A DNA stretch of 64,000 bases from contig CM070557.1 of assembly GCA_036346405.1 (NCBI GenBank), positions 57,232,016 to 57,296,015 on the forward strand, given 5' to 3'. A model generated the notes under the pieces. It was given only the letters and a program-made list of their open reading frames with translations, ran no database searches and was not told where the DNA came from. This DNA comes from Phyllostachys edulis. Lineage: Eukaryota > Streptophyta > Magnoliopsida > Poales > Poaceae. A program made the position numbers and the translations under genes. Of the stretch, positions 10,718 to 22,650 are shown piece by piece (within the stretch, counting starts at the first letter, position 1; every line of letters begins with the position of its first letter).

Positions 10718-12281
10718 CAGGAGCGGATCTAGTATAGGGACATGGGTGTACAGATGTACACCCATTATTTTTGAAAAAAAACCCAGTATTTATTGAGTAT
10801 ATTATGTATATATACCAGTAAATACATCAAATAGCTATTTGAATGGCACGGGAACTCGTCAGATCGTGTTTTCTGCCCTCCGCAGTCGCGCACGCAGCCA
10901 CTCCCCAATTTACAGCCCACCACGGCGGCACGGCCCACAACAGAAGCGGCCGAGCGGTGAGCGCTGCTCCAGTCGGCAGCCCGCCAGCCCCAAACAAGCG
11001 CCCAGCGCCGAGCACAGTCACCAGACCTAACACCCATCCGTGAATCAGAAATCCCCAAGCTCTACGAGTACGACCGTGCGGCGGCGGCCAGAAATCCACA
11101 AGCCGGGCGAGGGCGACGCAGCGAGCGGCGGCCAGGACTGGCGGCGGCGCAACCGGAGCCTGGGATGGAGGGAAGCCCTGCGCAAGGAGCAAAAGACCAA
11201 CCACCGGCGCAAGGAGCAGCGGCGGCCAAGGTGAGCTCGGAGCTCCTCGCGACCTCGCCTCCTCGGTTGTGCTGATGCCGGAGCCCGGATGGGGAGGGGA
11301 TGGACTGGGGTCTGGGGAGGTGGCGCCAGGCGCCGTAGAGCAGTCGGGCCGTCGGTGCCGAGCGCCCGAGCCGCCGAGCGGGCGAGCCGCGCGGGAGGAG
11401 CTGGGGAGGCGAGCGCGGGGCCGCGGGCGCGCCGCCGGTGCCCGGAGGCCGGACGCAGCGCTGGGCGGGCCGGAGGGGAACCAGGACTCCAGGAGGAAGA
11501 AGACTGAAGATTGAGGAATTGGGTGGGATGATTTGGGGAGTTTGGCATTGAAATACTTGGGCACTTGGCAGTGAAAGGCTGTGGCCTGTGGGGACTTGGC
11601 AGAATGGCAGTGAAACTGAGTGAATACTGTTGGCACTTGTGGTGTTGCCGCCATTGCCGAGTCGCATTTAGGTAACTACTCCCATTCCTCTCTATCCCAT
11701 TGCTCTGTGATGGAATGGATATTAATTATGATAAGTGGATGTTGTCATGTGGATTAGTGGACAGTGGATGTGCATTGGCTATTTGGCTATGGAATCAGAT
11801 TGGCACGGATGGCTTATTCTTGCTGTGGTTTTTTTAGGGTTGAATGTCACTAATTCGGTAATCTCCTATCCATGTGTCTATATATCTACTCTGATGCAGA
11901 AACTAGAAATACTGCTCATGCAAATTCAGTGCACATACATGTATATGTGGTAATGTTTTCCTCAATATGATTCCGTTGTTTACAGTCCTAACACCATATT
12001 TTGCATTATCAGCTCCAAAAGAGTCAGATCGCTATATGACTGTTAGAAGTAATGGAGGACTCAACCAAATGCGTACCGAAGTAAGTTCATGACACCAAAA
12101 CTCAGTTTTTAGCTTCATGTTTATCTGACTTACATGTACACACTTTTGCATCGATAATTATATAGCTGCTCAAATAATTTGTACTTTGTTTTTTATATAT
12201 ATTATGTACCTTTATATTTTACATTGTACAACATGTATGTAACTCCGAACACCCATTTTAAAAATCCTGGATCCGCCATCG
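10718..12281. mobile_element. Non-autonomous hAT-like element with a GC-rich insert
   Basis: The ends carry related inverted sequence: CAGGAGCGGATC at the left, and the complement of the right end reads CGATGGCGGATC, followed on both sides by a GGGTGT-A-ACACCC-type block and A/T runs. This is the look of the grass hAT group whose ends read CAGTGGCGGATC. No transposase frame was found. The interior 10,850-11,520 is GC-rich and may be captured host sequence. A clean 8-bp target duplication was not found (GGTTCAAG against CTTGCTTT), so the exact ends are provisional. Confidence 0.5.
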
Positions 12282-12292
12282 CTTGCTTTCGG

Positions 12293-12455
12293 CGCCCTCT
12301 CATACTGCGTTACACGCACGCACCTCCTACAGTCCCGAGCCAACTCGCGAGCTCATAACTAGTCGAGCCGAGCAAAAACTTTTACTCATTTGCTTAACGA
12401 AATAGGCGAAGGCTCGGTTCATAACGAGCTCGACCGAGCTCGTTGTCCACCCCTA
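12293..12455 (-). mobile_element. Truncated hAT MITE (same copy as 59,006-59,459)
   Basis: The complement of 12,455 downward starts TAGGGGTGGACAACGAGCTC, the end of the complete MITE in the right arm. The flank GACTTGAG at 12,456-12,463 is the complement of that MITE's left target duplication. The element is cut at about 12,293, where homology with the right arm ends, 11 bases from the end of the hAT-like element. Confidence 0.75.
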
Positions 12456-12800
12456 GACTTGAGCATCCAATGGATCAAGCATCAAGGACGCGAGGATAAG
12501 AGTTATTGGGTTAAATGACACTGATGCGCGACGAAATAGCACCCTCCTCCTGTGAGCGAATTGACAAAAAAAAATAACATCGTGGATGTGTCGGCAGTCG
12601 ACACGTGTCCCCTGTCGCGCACCCACGTCCAGACTTAGCCGGCAGCGCGCACCTGGGGGTACTGTAGCAATGCTATCCACTACACTGTTTGCTGTGCTTT
12701 GCCGGTTTCATTACCAAGCAGTCGGCACGACAGATCCGGACGGTGGGAGCACAGAAGGAAGCACATGTCGCGTGTCCACACGTATTCGGTGTCATTTTTG

Positions 12801-12964
12801 CCTTTTCTCTCCAGAAAGAGCTACAATTACTATTTCGACGCCAAACAGTGCCAAACAAGCAAAAAAAAACTCGTGAAGATGGCCTTTTCTCTCCAGAAAG
12901 AGCTACAATTACTATTTCGACGCCAAACAGTGCCAAACAAGCAAAAAAAAAAACTCGTGAAGAT
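12801..12964. repeat. 82-bp tandem duplication with poly-A stretch
   Basis: Two units start at 12,801 and 12,883 (both CCTTTTCTCTCCAGAAAGAG), each ending in a run of A and ACTCGTGAAGAT. The same pair is in the right arm near 58,500-58,665, so it predates the inverted duplication. Long open frames over it are by-products of the repeat. Confidence 0.85.
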
Positions 12965-13590
12965 ACAATATCCAAAAAGGAAGAGGAGGATGCTGGATTC
13001 AGGATCAAGCATCGGAAAGCATGTTTTGATGCCAACCGGGTATGCATTTTACTAGCGCTCACGAATGATGGCTATTCGAAAGCAACTAAGTGGTGAAATT
13101 GGAAATAACACTTGCATCATATCAATTGCAAATGGTATAAAACTCGGCCACGACAAAAGAAGCAACAGAAAAGGGCACGCATGGTTCAACCGATACATTT
13201 CATTCCATTTTATCATTTCAGTTGAATAGTCATACAGACTAAGAATCGACAAAGCTGACCTAGCACAAAGTAACTTCTGTAAGTACATTCAGCGCCCTCT
13301 TATTTCCACTTGATCAAGCCTTGTACCAGTCCACCTCTGCCATGCCACCTGAGTGCACTTATGATCACAGACTGCAAAGCAACCAGGCTTTGCAGCAATG
13401 CAATTGTACACTAGTCAGTTGAATATATATTAGCAATAACTCGCTCCAGAGTACCAATGGGGCTAGGAAGAGATATGAAGATCAAGTCAACAGCACACGC
13501 ACACTACAACATGCATGATATGGCACCACAAAAGCACCGTTATAGAAACACTTTACACCGAACAGACACAAGGAAATCATACTAGGCTTA

Positions 13591-16500
13591 TCAGGGCAGC
13601 AGTTGAATTCTTGGTTTCACACGTCTTCCATTGGCATCGCCACCGTCTAGGATTTCATTTGAATATAAGCAGGGGCTGACCGAGTGCTCGCCTATCTTGG
13701 CCACATACTCCAGAAGCTCGGTCAGAAGTGAAGGGCAGCTTTGCTGCAAATAATCAAACCCATCGGTTTGCATGACGGCTGCACGAGAAAGAAAATGGTT
13801 AAGCAGATGTTCATAGATTAAGAGCGACTATCTATTATGATCCATCAAACAGGTGATATGCCAGTAAAATAATCCAGACATGCTACATGCATCTAATACA
13901 ACATCAGTTTGCATGACGCTTTACAGTTTGCATAGAAACCAAGCAATGAAAAACATCAGAAAATTAGTAGCAATGTAGCATTGAAGCCGTGTCCCAAGTT
14001 TTGTATTCTCAAATCCAGTAATGCCGTAGTGGAACCCATACACACCACACCACTAGGTCAGTTGTACTAATTATTAGATGAAACATTGTAAGAAATGATT
14101 GATATGGGCAATAACCGGCCAAAGAGCACAGGTAAACAGTTTCTATGGCTGATCAGCTTATGTCAGACTTAACTTGCTCATTTTTGACAAGTTCTTAACT
14201 GCTTTTTCAAAGAATATTGTGAAACAACCTGTTTGCATGATTTCCAAGAGAAATAACATGTTCACATACAAGACTACCGTGAAAGTGAGCCAGAATCACA
14301 TCGCCCGCGAATTATAAAGCCCCAAGCCCCCATACCCTATAGTAAACCAGCCAACGACCAAAACTTGGCCAGTTGGCAGGTTGTGTCAAAAGCCATAACT
14401 CTATAGCAATTTTCGTGCTCCTGTGCGTTGTGAGACATGCTCATCATATTTCGAATGCTTCAAATAAAAGCAATGTAAAAATTGGAAGTAGCCAGGCAGT
14501 AAGGAAGGAGGCCGATTGTGGTGAAAACAGTGTGGCAATTTTAAGCTCTGGTGTGCATAATGTCATAGGACTTCCATGCATCATAGGCATCTCAATTGTA
14601 GTAGTTAGTATTACAGCAATGTTCCAGTGGAAGTGATCCTAGAATGAGTTGGTCTTCTCATGTGCAAAAGAATTTCTATAGCAATTAGAACAGCTATATG
14701 AATCAATTTATCTGAACAAACTTATTAAAGCCACTGGTTTCTCAGAGAAATCAATATACAATCAAATAAAATAAAATAAAAATTCTACTTACCTTTCAAA
14801 TTCTCAGGCGAGGCCACAAATTTCAGGCAAACAGTCTTTAGCTGATAACAGTGGTGCTGTTCAGCCAGCGCCAAAGTGTTTGCAACTGTGTTTATTGCAA
14901 CATCTTTACATAGCTCGCGTTCACATTGCAACTTTAGTCTCTCCAATGCATAACGGTCTGCAGCTGCAAGTAAATGCTGAGCCATCAAAGTAGACGCCCA
15001 AGTTGTATTTAGGCCAGTAAGCTCTTCAATGTCAGGCAACTCATCCCAGTACATAAAATGGAGCAAGGCCTGCAAAATACGATGAGCATAAACTCTGAGT
15101 AAATCAGTATTGGAAGGTTAACGAGTAAGGAAAAAAAGATACAACACATTTCTGCAATTCTGCCAGAGCTAAAATATTGCAAAAGTTAGTAAGCATATAG
15201 TATATCAGGTAACACTGGACAAACTCCACTACTATAGTATAGCCATTAGGTGAGAACAAAGAAATGGTTGCCAGCAGCATATTACATAACTAGCCTAAAA
15301 AAATGTTGCTAAACCATGAAACAAGAGATACACTAGTGGACACGGAGCAGCGTATCAGCATTCAGCAGTATGTTATGCCTTCTTTGCTTTACAGTGACTA
15401 TGGTACATGTGTATTTTATGCACTTTACAAGTTTACAACACCTTTTCCACCATCCAGTACTCATCCTATAAGTGGGAGTGGGGTAATGTAGGAGGAAATA
15501 GTTGAGATGCTTTTTGTAGCTAAAAATTATTTGTACCACAGCCATCCCCATAAATATATCGTCAAATAAAGGCAAAGCCTTTACCTGCTTGAGTTCTGAA
15601 ATAACAAGTTGGGACATGGTTACACACTGTTTCCATGTTCCAAATGTTTTCATATCCTATGTTGTTGATAGCAATATGCAGCACGGCTGCTAACTCAAAT
15701 TACTTTTCAACCATGTTGCTTTAAAAATAACTTCCTAACTACCACTTTAATGACATAACTAAATGAAGATAGTAGCAAAAGGAAAATTGCCTTGAGACAT
15801 TATGTTAGTAACAAAATCAAAGGGAATAGACAACATGGAAGATAAATTAAACAAAATAAACTGGGAGCCAGCGGAACCTTGAAAACTGGAGCCTCCATGT
15901 CTTCAATCTTTATGCACTTCATGTTTTTATCCTTCATGGGACCAAAAAGTTGTGCCCTAAAAACTGGTGACCGAGCCGCAAGAACTACCTTGTGAGCAGG
16001 AAACATCTCTCCATCAACTTCAAACGTAATGTTAGTGCTCTTTCCACTCGTCAGCAGCTGGCCAATATGCTGAGACATGTTGGATGGTGGCACTGGTATT
16101 GTATATATCTTTGGCCCTTCAGTATGTGATTGAACAACACCAACGGTGCAGTTTACCAAAAGGCAATCATCTTTAAGATAATCTGATGTTTCCAGGGCAG
16201 ATCGTTTGAAGAAACGCTTGTAACCCCTGGATAATGCACAGAAAGATAAGCCACTTGCTAATACTTGTGGACAGTAGGCAGAATCCAGGTAAGAATAAAA
16301 CCAAGAGACCAGACAAATAGGATGAGGGAAGAATAACTTAGTAATCAGGGAACCAAAGTGAAAACATAGACCGATCACTTCCCATCATATGAATTGACAT
16401 AGTATGCAGAAACACAATTACATATCCCAAATGCCAAATATGAGGACATGCAAGCAATATCTCTAACTTATAAACACACAATCAACTAGTTATTACAGAC

Positions 16501-19127
16501 AAATCATCATTCAACACACTGCTCACATCACATGCTCCAGTGCAGTAATAAAAAAAGGTGAATACACAACAAAAAAAATAGAAAGACGCAGTTCCACTTC
16601 CATCAGAATATAATTGTAGTCAGATCCAGCCTTTTTTATGACTTAGGCAATGACAAGCATCTACAGTGAGAATCGGATTGCAACAACAAACAAAGAGTTG
16701 ACGAAAAAAAAAATTTGGAGTGGTCATTTTTCTTTTCTATTTTTAAAAAAGAGAGGTTGTAAGCAGAAGCCCAAATTACATGCTCATGAAATACTCCACC
16801 CTAAACCAAAGCCATGAGTGTTCAATCTCTAAATGCCAACATTTCTATAGCAGCCTAACCAAAGCATTTGATCCAATTGATATGACAAAATTACATGCTT
16901 ACTAAGTTACTAGAAGCTACTTTGACAGCAGCACTGACCTCACATCTTAATTGCATACCATAGGTCTTTCACCGGCTTAAACAATATCACTGCGAGCAAA
17001 AGTACTTTTGAATTCTAAGATACAACAAAAAGGTAGAAACTGCAGATTGCAGAATGATTTCTTCAGGATGCCCCAAGGGTGACAAAAACTACTGATTGGA
17101 ACATTAGATGTTCAAAGCAGGCCAAATCTGCACTTGTAAGAATATCTCAAAGTGCATGGTAACTGATATGAACAATTACGACATTAGCTGCATCCTGTGT
17201 AGATCATGATTATGCAATCCAACATGGTTGAATTTAGAAGGGAAGAAAACCGATCCATTAGTTAACACAGAAATAAGCACCAAATAAATTAGTAGTTCTT
17301 AGTGTGGCCCTATGTACCCAACTTATAGTAATACCTTATACCATAACAAGTACTGGTTAATAAGATTTCAATTGTTCCAATTTCACACATGTCGAAAGAT
17401 GCACAGTCCATCAATGCGATACATTATGGTAAAAAATAATGCAAATTAATGGATATGGCAATTGTTACATAGAAGTCAAATAGCAAGACAGTTTGATACA
17501 CCAGTTCATGCACTAACAAAAAACTTGAAGCACAACTAAATATCTTGAATATTTATGATCCATAAAAGTACCAAGTATCAACACTGTTGTCCATGAACAA
17601 TTGAACATAATAGAGACTCCCCATGCATTAAAAGGAGGAATAATTTCAATGATTCATACACTAACAATAATCTGCAAACACAACTAGTTGTTTTCAGCTA
17701 CAAATGCTAGAAAAAGTCTACCGCTCTAACATTCCAAAACCATCTAAATCATCATTTTCATCAAAATGATAAATAATAAATTCATAAGCTCACCTGATGC
17801 TGGTTTCCATTAAAAAAAATGCGAGAAAATATCAATCCTAAGCAGCTCCTGCCCTCTCCACGATCATCAAAATCAAGTATGATCCAACCAATAACAACAA
17901 ATTTGGGACCAACCACATTCCTACAGAATAATTTCACACCGACATGCCCAGCCTCATTTGTTTACAAACTGACAAGTCAAACAATGCCTTATGCAGATAA
18001 CAAAAATTACATCCAAACCACTCAACAAACCAAAACATAATGGCAATCAGCGCACACAAAACAGCAGTCAATCAAAACATTACATTAAGTAATAGAGTAC
18101 ATACGACATAACAGTTCCAATTTCAAAACAAGAACAAACATGCATAGCCATGCCTAGATACAACTAGATGCTAAGTCCTACCAAGTAAGCTATAAGAAGC
18201 AAATCCACTAAAATCTACGGCCATCAAACCAAGCCATCTCATCCATAAAAACTTAAGTAGACTGAAGCACACAGCACATGCGTGGCACTAGTCGAATCAA
18301 ATAGTAGTTCTAATTCAAGAGCATGAAAAATAAGAGGAGTTGTTCTAATACTATGCACTAAATATAACCCACTTCTCAACTGTTGCACATTAGAAACACC
18401 CAAAAACACAACTCGACTGCTAAACATAAAAGGCTACAATCTGAAATATAAATCTCTTAAATTTCCCACAAGCACCTAATTGCCACCAGAAATAAGTATT
18501 TTAACATATATAGCAGTTCCTTCTCAAGAACTTGAACAAATTAGCAATTCCCAATTGGCACGCACCGCAAAAAAAAATGCATTCTGGATATCCATATAAC
18601 TAACCCATGCAGTCCGATCCAAATGTAATAGCACAAGCCGAGGGGACTCACCACATACTGCCGCGGTACTTGAGAGTGTACGGCCCGCCCTCGAGAGACC
18701 TCCCAAAGTGGGTGTGCACCTTGTCCTGCCCCTTGCCGCTCTGGTCCACTAGCGTGAGCTCGAAGAGCGCGCGCACGTCAGTGCCCTCGCTGGCGAGCGC
18801 TATGAACAGCGACACGTACGCGGCGCCGTCCTCGGCACTCTTCCCGTCGGGGTAGAAGTATATCGCCCACTCGTAGCCGCCGACGTTGAAGGACTCGGAG
18901 GCGATGTACTTCCCCACCCCGATCCCCTTGGAGAGCGAGTACCCCGCGATCTTAAAGTGGTGCGACCCGTTGACGGTCTTGGTCACCGACGTGGACGCGG
19001 TATCCGCCGGCGCCGCGGGGCGGAGGACGACGACGACGACGCGACGATCGGCGGGAACAGCCGCCCGCGGCGGCGGCGGCGGGACTGGAGGAGGAGGGCC
19101 GCCGCGGCAGGCACGGCCGGCGCCCAT
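13591..19127 (-). CDS. BPM: BTB/POZ-MATH (BPM) protein, apparently intact
   Basis: Four exons on the minus strand join with GT-AG sites and matching phases: 19127-18652, 16226-15878, 15069-14793 and 13778-13591, giving 1290 bases and 429 residues, normal for plant BPM proteins. Exon 1 has a Pro/Ala-rich start, then the MATH domain (FKIAGYSLSKGIGVGKYI, YEWAIYFYPDGK, VRALFELTLVDQSGKG, GPYTLKYRGSMW). Exon 2 starts with GYKRFFKRSALETSDYLKDD and carries the BTB domain (ITFEVDGEMFPAHKVVLAAR, SPVFRAQLFGPMKD). Exon 3 (ALLHFMYWDELPDIEEL, HLLAAADRYALERLKL) completes the BTB and BACK-like part. Exon 4 ends GRRVKPRIQLLP. In this family the protein bridges cullin-3 ubiquitin ligase to targets such as transcription factors. 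The exon 2 donor (AAG/GTTCCG) is weak. Exon 4 lies inside the inverted duplication and is copied at 57.7 kb. Confidence 0.93.
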
Positions 19128-19483
19128 CGGCGGCGAGATCGGGCTAGGGTTTGGACGCTCGCCGCGAGGATCGGATCCGGCCCGGATCGGACGGATCGGG
19201 GCGGGGGAGCGACGGATTCCGCTGGATTTGGGGTTTGGGGTCGCGGAGGGGATGGATTTGGGGGATCTGGGGGAGGAGGTGGAGGTGGTGGTGGTGTTTG
19301 GTTTTGGTTTTGGCTTTAGGTTGTCTTGGTTCGGGTTGGGTGGGTAATAAAGACGGGTGGGGGAATCGGCCGCGCCGGGGTTGGTTCGTTCATGGTGGTG
19401 GTGGTGCCTTGTGGGACTTGCCGACTAGGCTCGGGGTGATGCCGCCGGGCCGACCTGGTTGTGCTGCCGGACTCGAGCTTGGT

Positions 19484-19947
19484 TAGTGGTGGCAAACGGG
19501 CGGCCGGTCTAACCCGATTAGGCACGGCACGATAAGGTTTGGCACATAATCGGGTTATGTCGTGCTGGCCCGTGAGCTTAGGTGCTGACCTAGGTATGGC
19601 ACGTCGGTGTCTTAAGGTCATCTTAAGACCAACTTCGCTTCTGATGCCAAAGACGATTAAAACCGAGTCTGCCCTGAGTGCGGACGACCATCGGCCCGGC
19701 CTCCCATTCTTTGGTCATCACCGCTCCCTGCTAGCCACCATTAGCGCCCGCAGCTCAAGCCTCCTCATCCTCTCTGCCGACCATGCCATTTGTCTTGCGT
19801 CTTTGGCTTTCTTTGGGCCAAGGTGCGGACCTAGGCACAGCATGGGTGCTCATGCCATACTGGCTCGGCCCACGAACAGTACGGATCGGGCCAACAGTAC
19901 CATGCTTCGGGCCGGCTCGGCTAGCATGGCCCATCTGTCCACCTCTA
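19484..19947. mobile_element. hAT-type MITE upstream of BPM
   Basis: It starts TAGTGGTGGCAAACGGGC and ends with the complement of TAGAGGTGGACAGATGGGC. The flanks AGCTTGGT (19,476-19,483) and GGCTTGAT (19,948-19,955) match at 6 of 8 bases, fitting an aged 8-bp hAT target duplication. It contains no transposase and lies about 350 bp upstream of the BPM start codon. Confidence 0.7.
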
Positions 19948-19966
19948 GGCTTGATCACAGGGTCAG

Positions 19967-22650
19967 TGTCGGGACCCGGATTTTCTAATCCGGAACCCTC
20001 TGTATTTTTCTACACTAGTCCCTGGATTAGTAGCTAGTGCATACAGTTACATTGTTGATAACAAGTTCGAATTACGAATAACATAAAAGTAACAACAATG
20101 TACCGGCCTTTAGGCCACCTATTACAAAAGAGGTCAACGGACCTTGAGTTTTACAGCAGCAGAAATAGCAAAAGTTAAACTCCGAGTGATGGCCCATCAA
20201 ATTGCCCACCGGCATTCGACTGGGGAGCGCAACCTAGTACTCCGGATGTCCTTCGTCATACCCGCAGGCGTAGTAGTCGTAGTCATCATCAGCATCATTG
20301 AAGGCTTCTGATATTTGTTTTAAGGGATAATTGATTATTTGTCACTGCAAACATGTGTAATCGATCATTGTGTGATTGACATGTGAGTCCTGGGGCCACT
20401 TGTCTGTGACACATGAGTGGCAAATAATCAATTACCAATCTTTGGTAGTGGCATATGATCAAATCCCCTTTGTTTTAAGTGTAGTATGTGAGTACATAAA
20501 GTACTCCGCGAGTCTTCGAAAACATGCATATGCATAGCTTTAACAATTGGGCTTATAGGGTTCTTTTGCACAAAGCAATATTTATATTTAAACATTTTTC
20601 ATAAAACACATTTGTCCAAAAGATAGTTTCCATTAGTAAATAAATAAAATGATTAATCGCATCCACCAGAGAAGGTTATAGGCATGCGAATATCTGCCCG
20701 AGAGTCTGGCCGCTCCGGTTCCCAAAGTTTACTATTTTGAAATCAAAACCAAAATCTACCATGCGAAAACGCACCTTGCCCGCCCTTGACCATGAGCACG
20801 GCTATTCGAATAGTTTTACACTCTGTAGAGGTTGTACAGCTTGACCTACACGAGATAACCAGCTTATACCATCCGCTCACACACTTCCGAAGGTGTGCGA
20901 CTAAGTGATTATCACAAGGCCTTTACAATACCACGCCCTAACATCAACCCGCCCGATGAGCTTGACCCCAAGTCATGGACGTCTTTTACCATCGACCCGG
21001 AGCTCATCGTTGTGGGGGATAACCTCTTCGGACATGGACGTTTGTTACCATTGCCCGGAGCAAGCCCCGACAGATATGGACATTTTTTACCATCGTCTGC
21101 ACGACCCAAAAGGGATACCTAACAACTACAGCCTGCGGGCATAATGGTAGAACATGGTAAATTAGTTGGTCAGGTCCGTTCCTATATTTGGACATGTGGT
21201 TGTACGGTAGTGCCCAGTTTGGATAGTCACAAGCGTCGGTCCTTATATGACTTGGGCGGAACTTACCACAATACAATTTCTCGTGCATTACTTGCACCCG
21301 CCTGATCTTACCAGCCACCCAAGTCCAAAATAGATTTTCACCATTTTATTTTATTTTTCAAATACTGATATTACCTAATGTCATACATTTTCTAAGTAAA
21401 ACATAAAGGGTAATAATTGTTTTCCCTCCCATAGGGTGATCAAGACCGAAAAGCATGTCTGAGCCATTCTACCGTGTGTAACTATTCCACAATGTTGTAA
21501 TCGATATTGCAGAATTCCTATGCTAGGGTTACAGAGGTATAGGATAACAATCATCAAAGGAAGGTGATAACAATTTTGGGTTTAACTAACATCCTACAAT
21601 TTAAATTCATCACTTTATGTAAATAGCGATGCATAATACTTTAAAACTGAAAACAATCTTTATAAATCATGGGTACAAAATGTTCAAAGGAGACTCGCCT
21701 TCGTCGAAGGTTGAGGTTGCTGCGACTGGTTGGTCCAAACTGATGTCAGCGGCGTTGGACTCTACGCGCCTGAAACGCGACAAATAAATAACAGAAAATC
21801 TAATAAAATCTAAAAATTATAAAATTAGAACCAAAAGAAAGATTATGAATTTAGATGGATTTAGGAATAAGAATCGATGGAATCAGAGTTCGTATGTTTA
21901 TTTTCTCCCGGTCTGGTCTACTGTTATTTATCCATACGCGGCTTATGAATTTATTTGATCTAAAAATTTTACAGCGTCGATAATTAATTTTACGGGTGCT
22001 TATTTTTATTGCTAAATCTGCTACGATTAAACATCACTAAAATTTATTTATTTGCTTAATTTCTCACTTCTTTCTTAATCTTTTCTCTTTTTCCAAATCT
22101 AATCCCTTACTTCCCTATTCCTTCTCTCTCCTTATCCCTTCCCCAGTCTAACACACCCAGGCTTCTTCTTTCTTCTTCTTTGCCTTCTTTTCCCCATGCT
22201 TCTTCCTCTCACTTCTCTATTTCTCCATTGCTCCCCTTGGTGTTTCTCCATAGCGCCGCCAACTCCTCTGGCTTCCTGCTTCAGCCTTGACCACACAGCC
22301 TTCATCTCGTGGCTTGTTCTCACCAACTCGGCCCAGACCCATGGCGCCGAAACTCACCTCTGTCTTTGCCTCTTGCTTCTACCCTTGTAGGCTCTTCCTC
22401 ACACCGTCTGCGTCGCGCCTGCTACTGGCTGCGCCTCGATCTGCAAGCCTAATCTCGCGACAGTAGCTTCCACTGGTTCCTCTACTGCGTGAGCCCTCGT
22501 GGCGCCGTGCCCGGCTTGGCTTCCCATGGCTGGTCCACAGTGCCTCTCCTGCGCCTCATTGCGCCTTTGACTGTCTTGCCGCCTCTGCTGGCTCGGCCTT
22601 GGTGCAAGCATGTCACATCTGACCCTTGGGGCTCTTTGTGAGACCAAACC
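19967..22650. repeat. LTR-like retrotransposon fragment
   Basis: It begins TGTCGGGACC with a small palindrome (CGGATTTTCTAATCCG). The part at 20,780-20,850 (CACGGCTATTCGAATAG, then TTTTACACTCTGYAGAGG) recurs at 23,480-23,520, so both are LTR sequence of related elements. A short degenerate tandem repeat (ATGGACGT..TTACCAT) lies at 20,970-21,100. The 22,090-22,400 CT-rich stretch resembles 51,800-52,300. No coding domain was found. Confidence 0.5.

Larger units (their letters stand above)
12293..14446. repeat. Left arm of a 2.15-kb inverted duplication
   Basis: This stretch is the reverse complement of 57,017-59,170, with scattered substitutions and a few indels (for example around 12,630-12,700 against 58,780-58,840). 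It contains part of a hAT MITE, an 82-bp tandem repeat, the 3' flank and last exon of the BPM gene, and part of its intron 3. The two arms flank 42.6 kb. See the right arm and the inversion finding. Confidence 0.9.

Noticed and set aside
10827..11667. Minus-strand frames of 275 and 201 codons
   Set aside because: Overlapping, Pro/Ala/Arg-rich, in two registers of a GC-rich transposon interior. No domain.
12673..13096. Frames of 118-135 codons on both strands near the BPM 3' end, repeated at 58.3-58.9 kb
   Set aside because: They span the 82-bp tandem repeat and its poly-A stretches; non-coding 3' flank.
15303..15653. Open frames between BPM exons 2 and 3
   Set aside because: They lie in an intron; the flanking exons join in phase without them.
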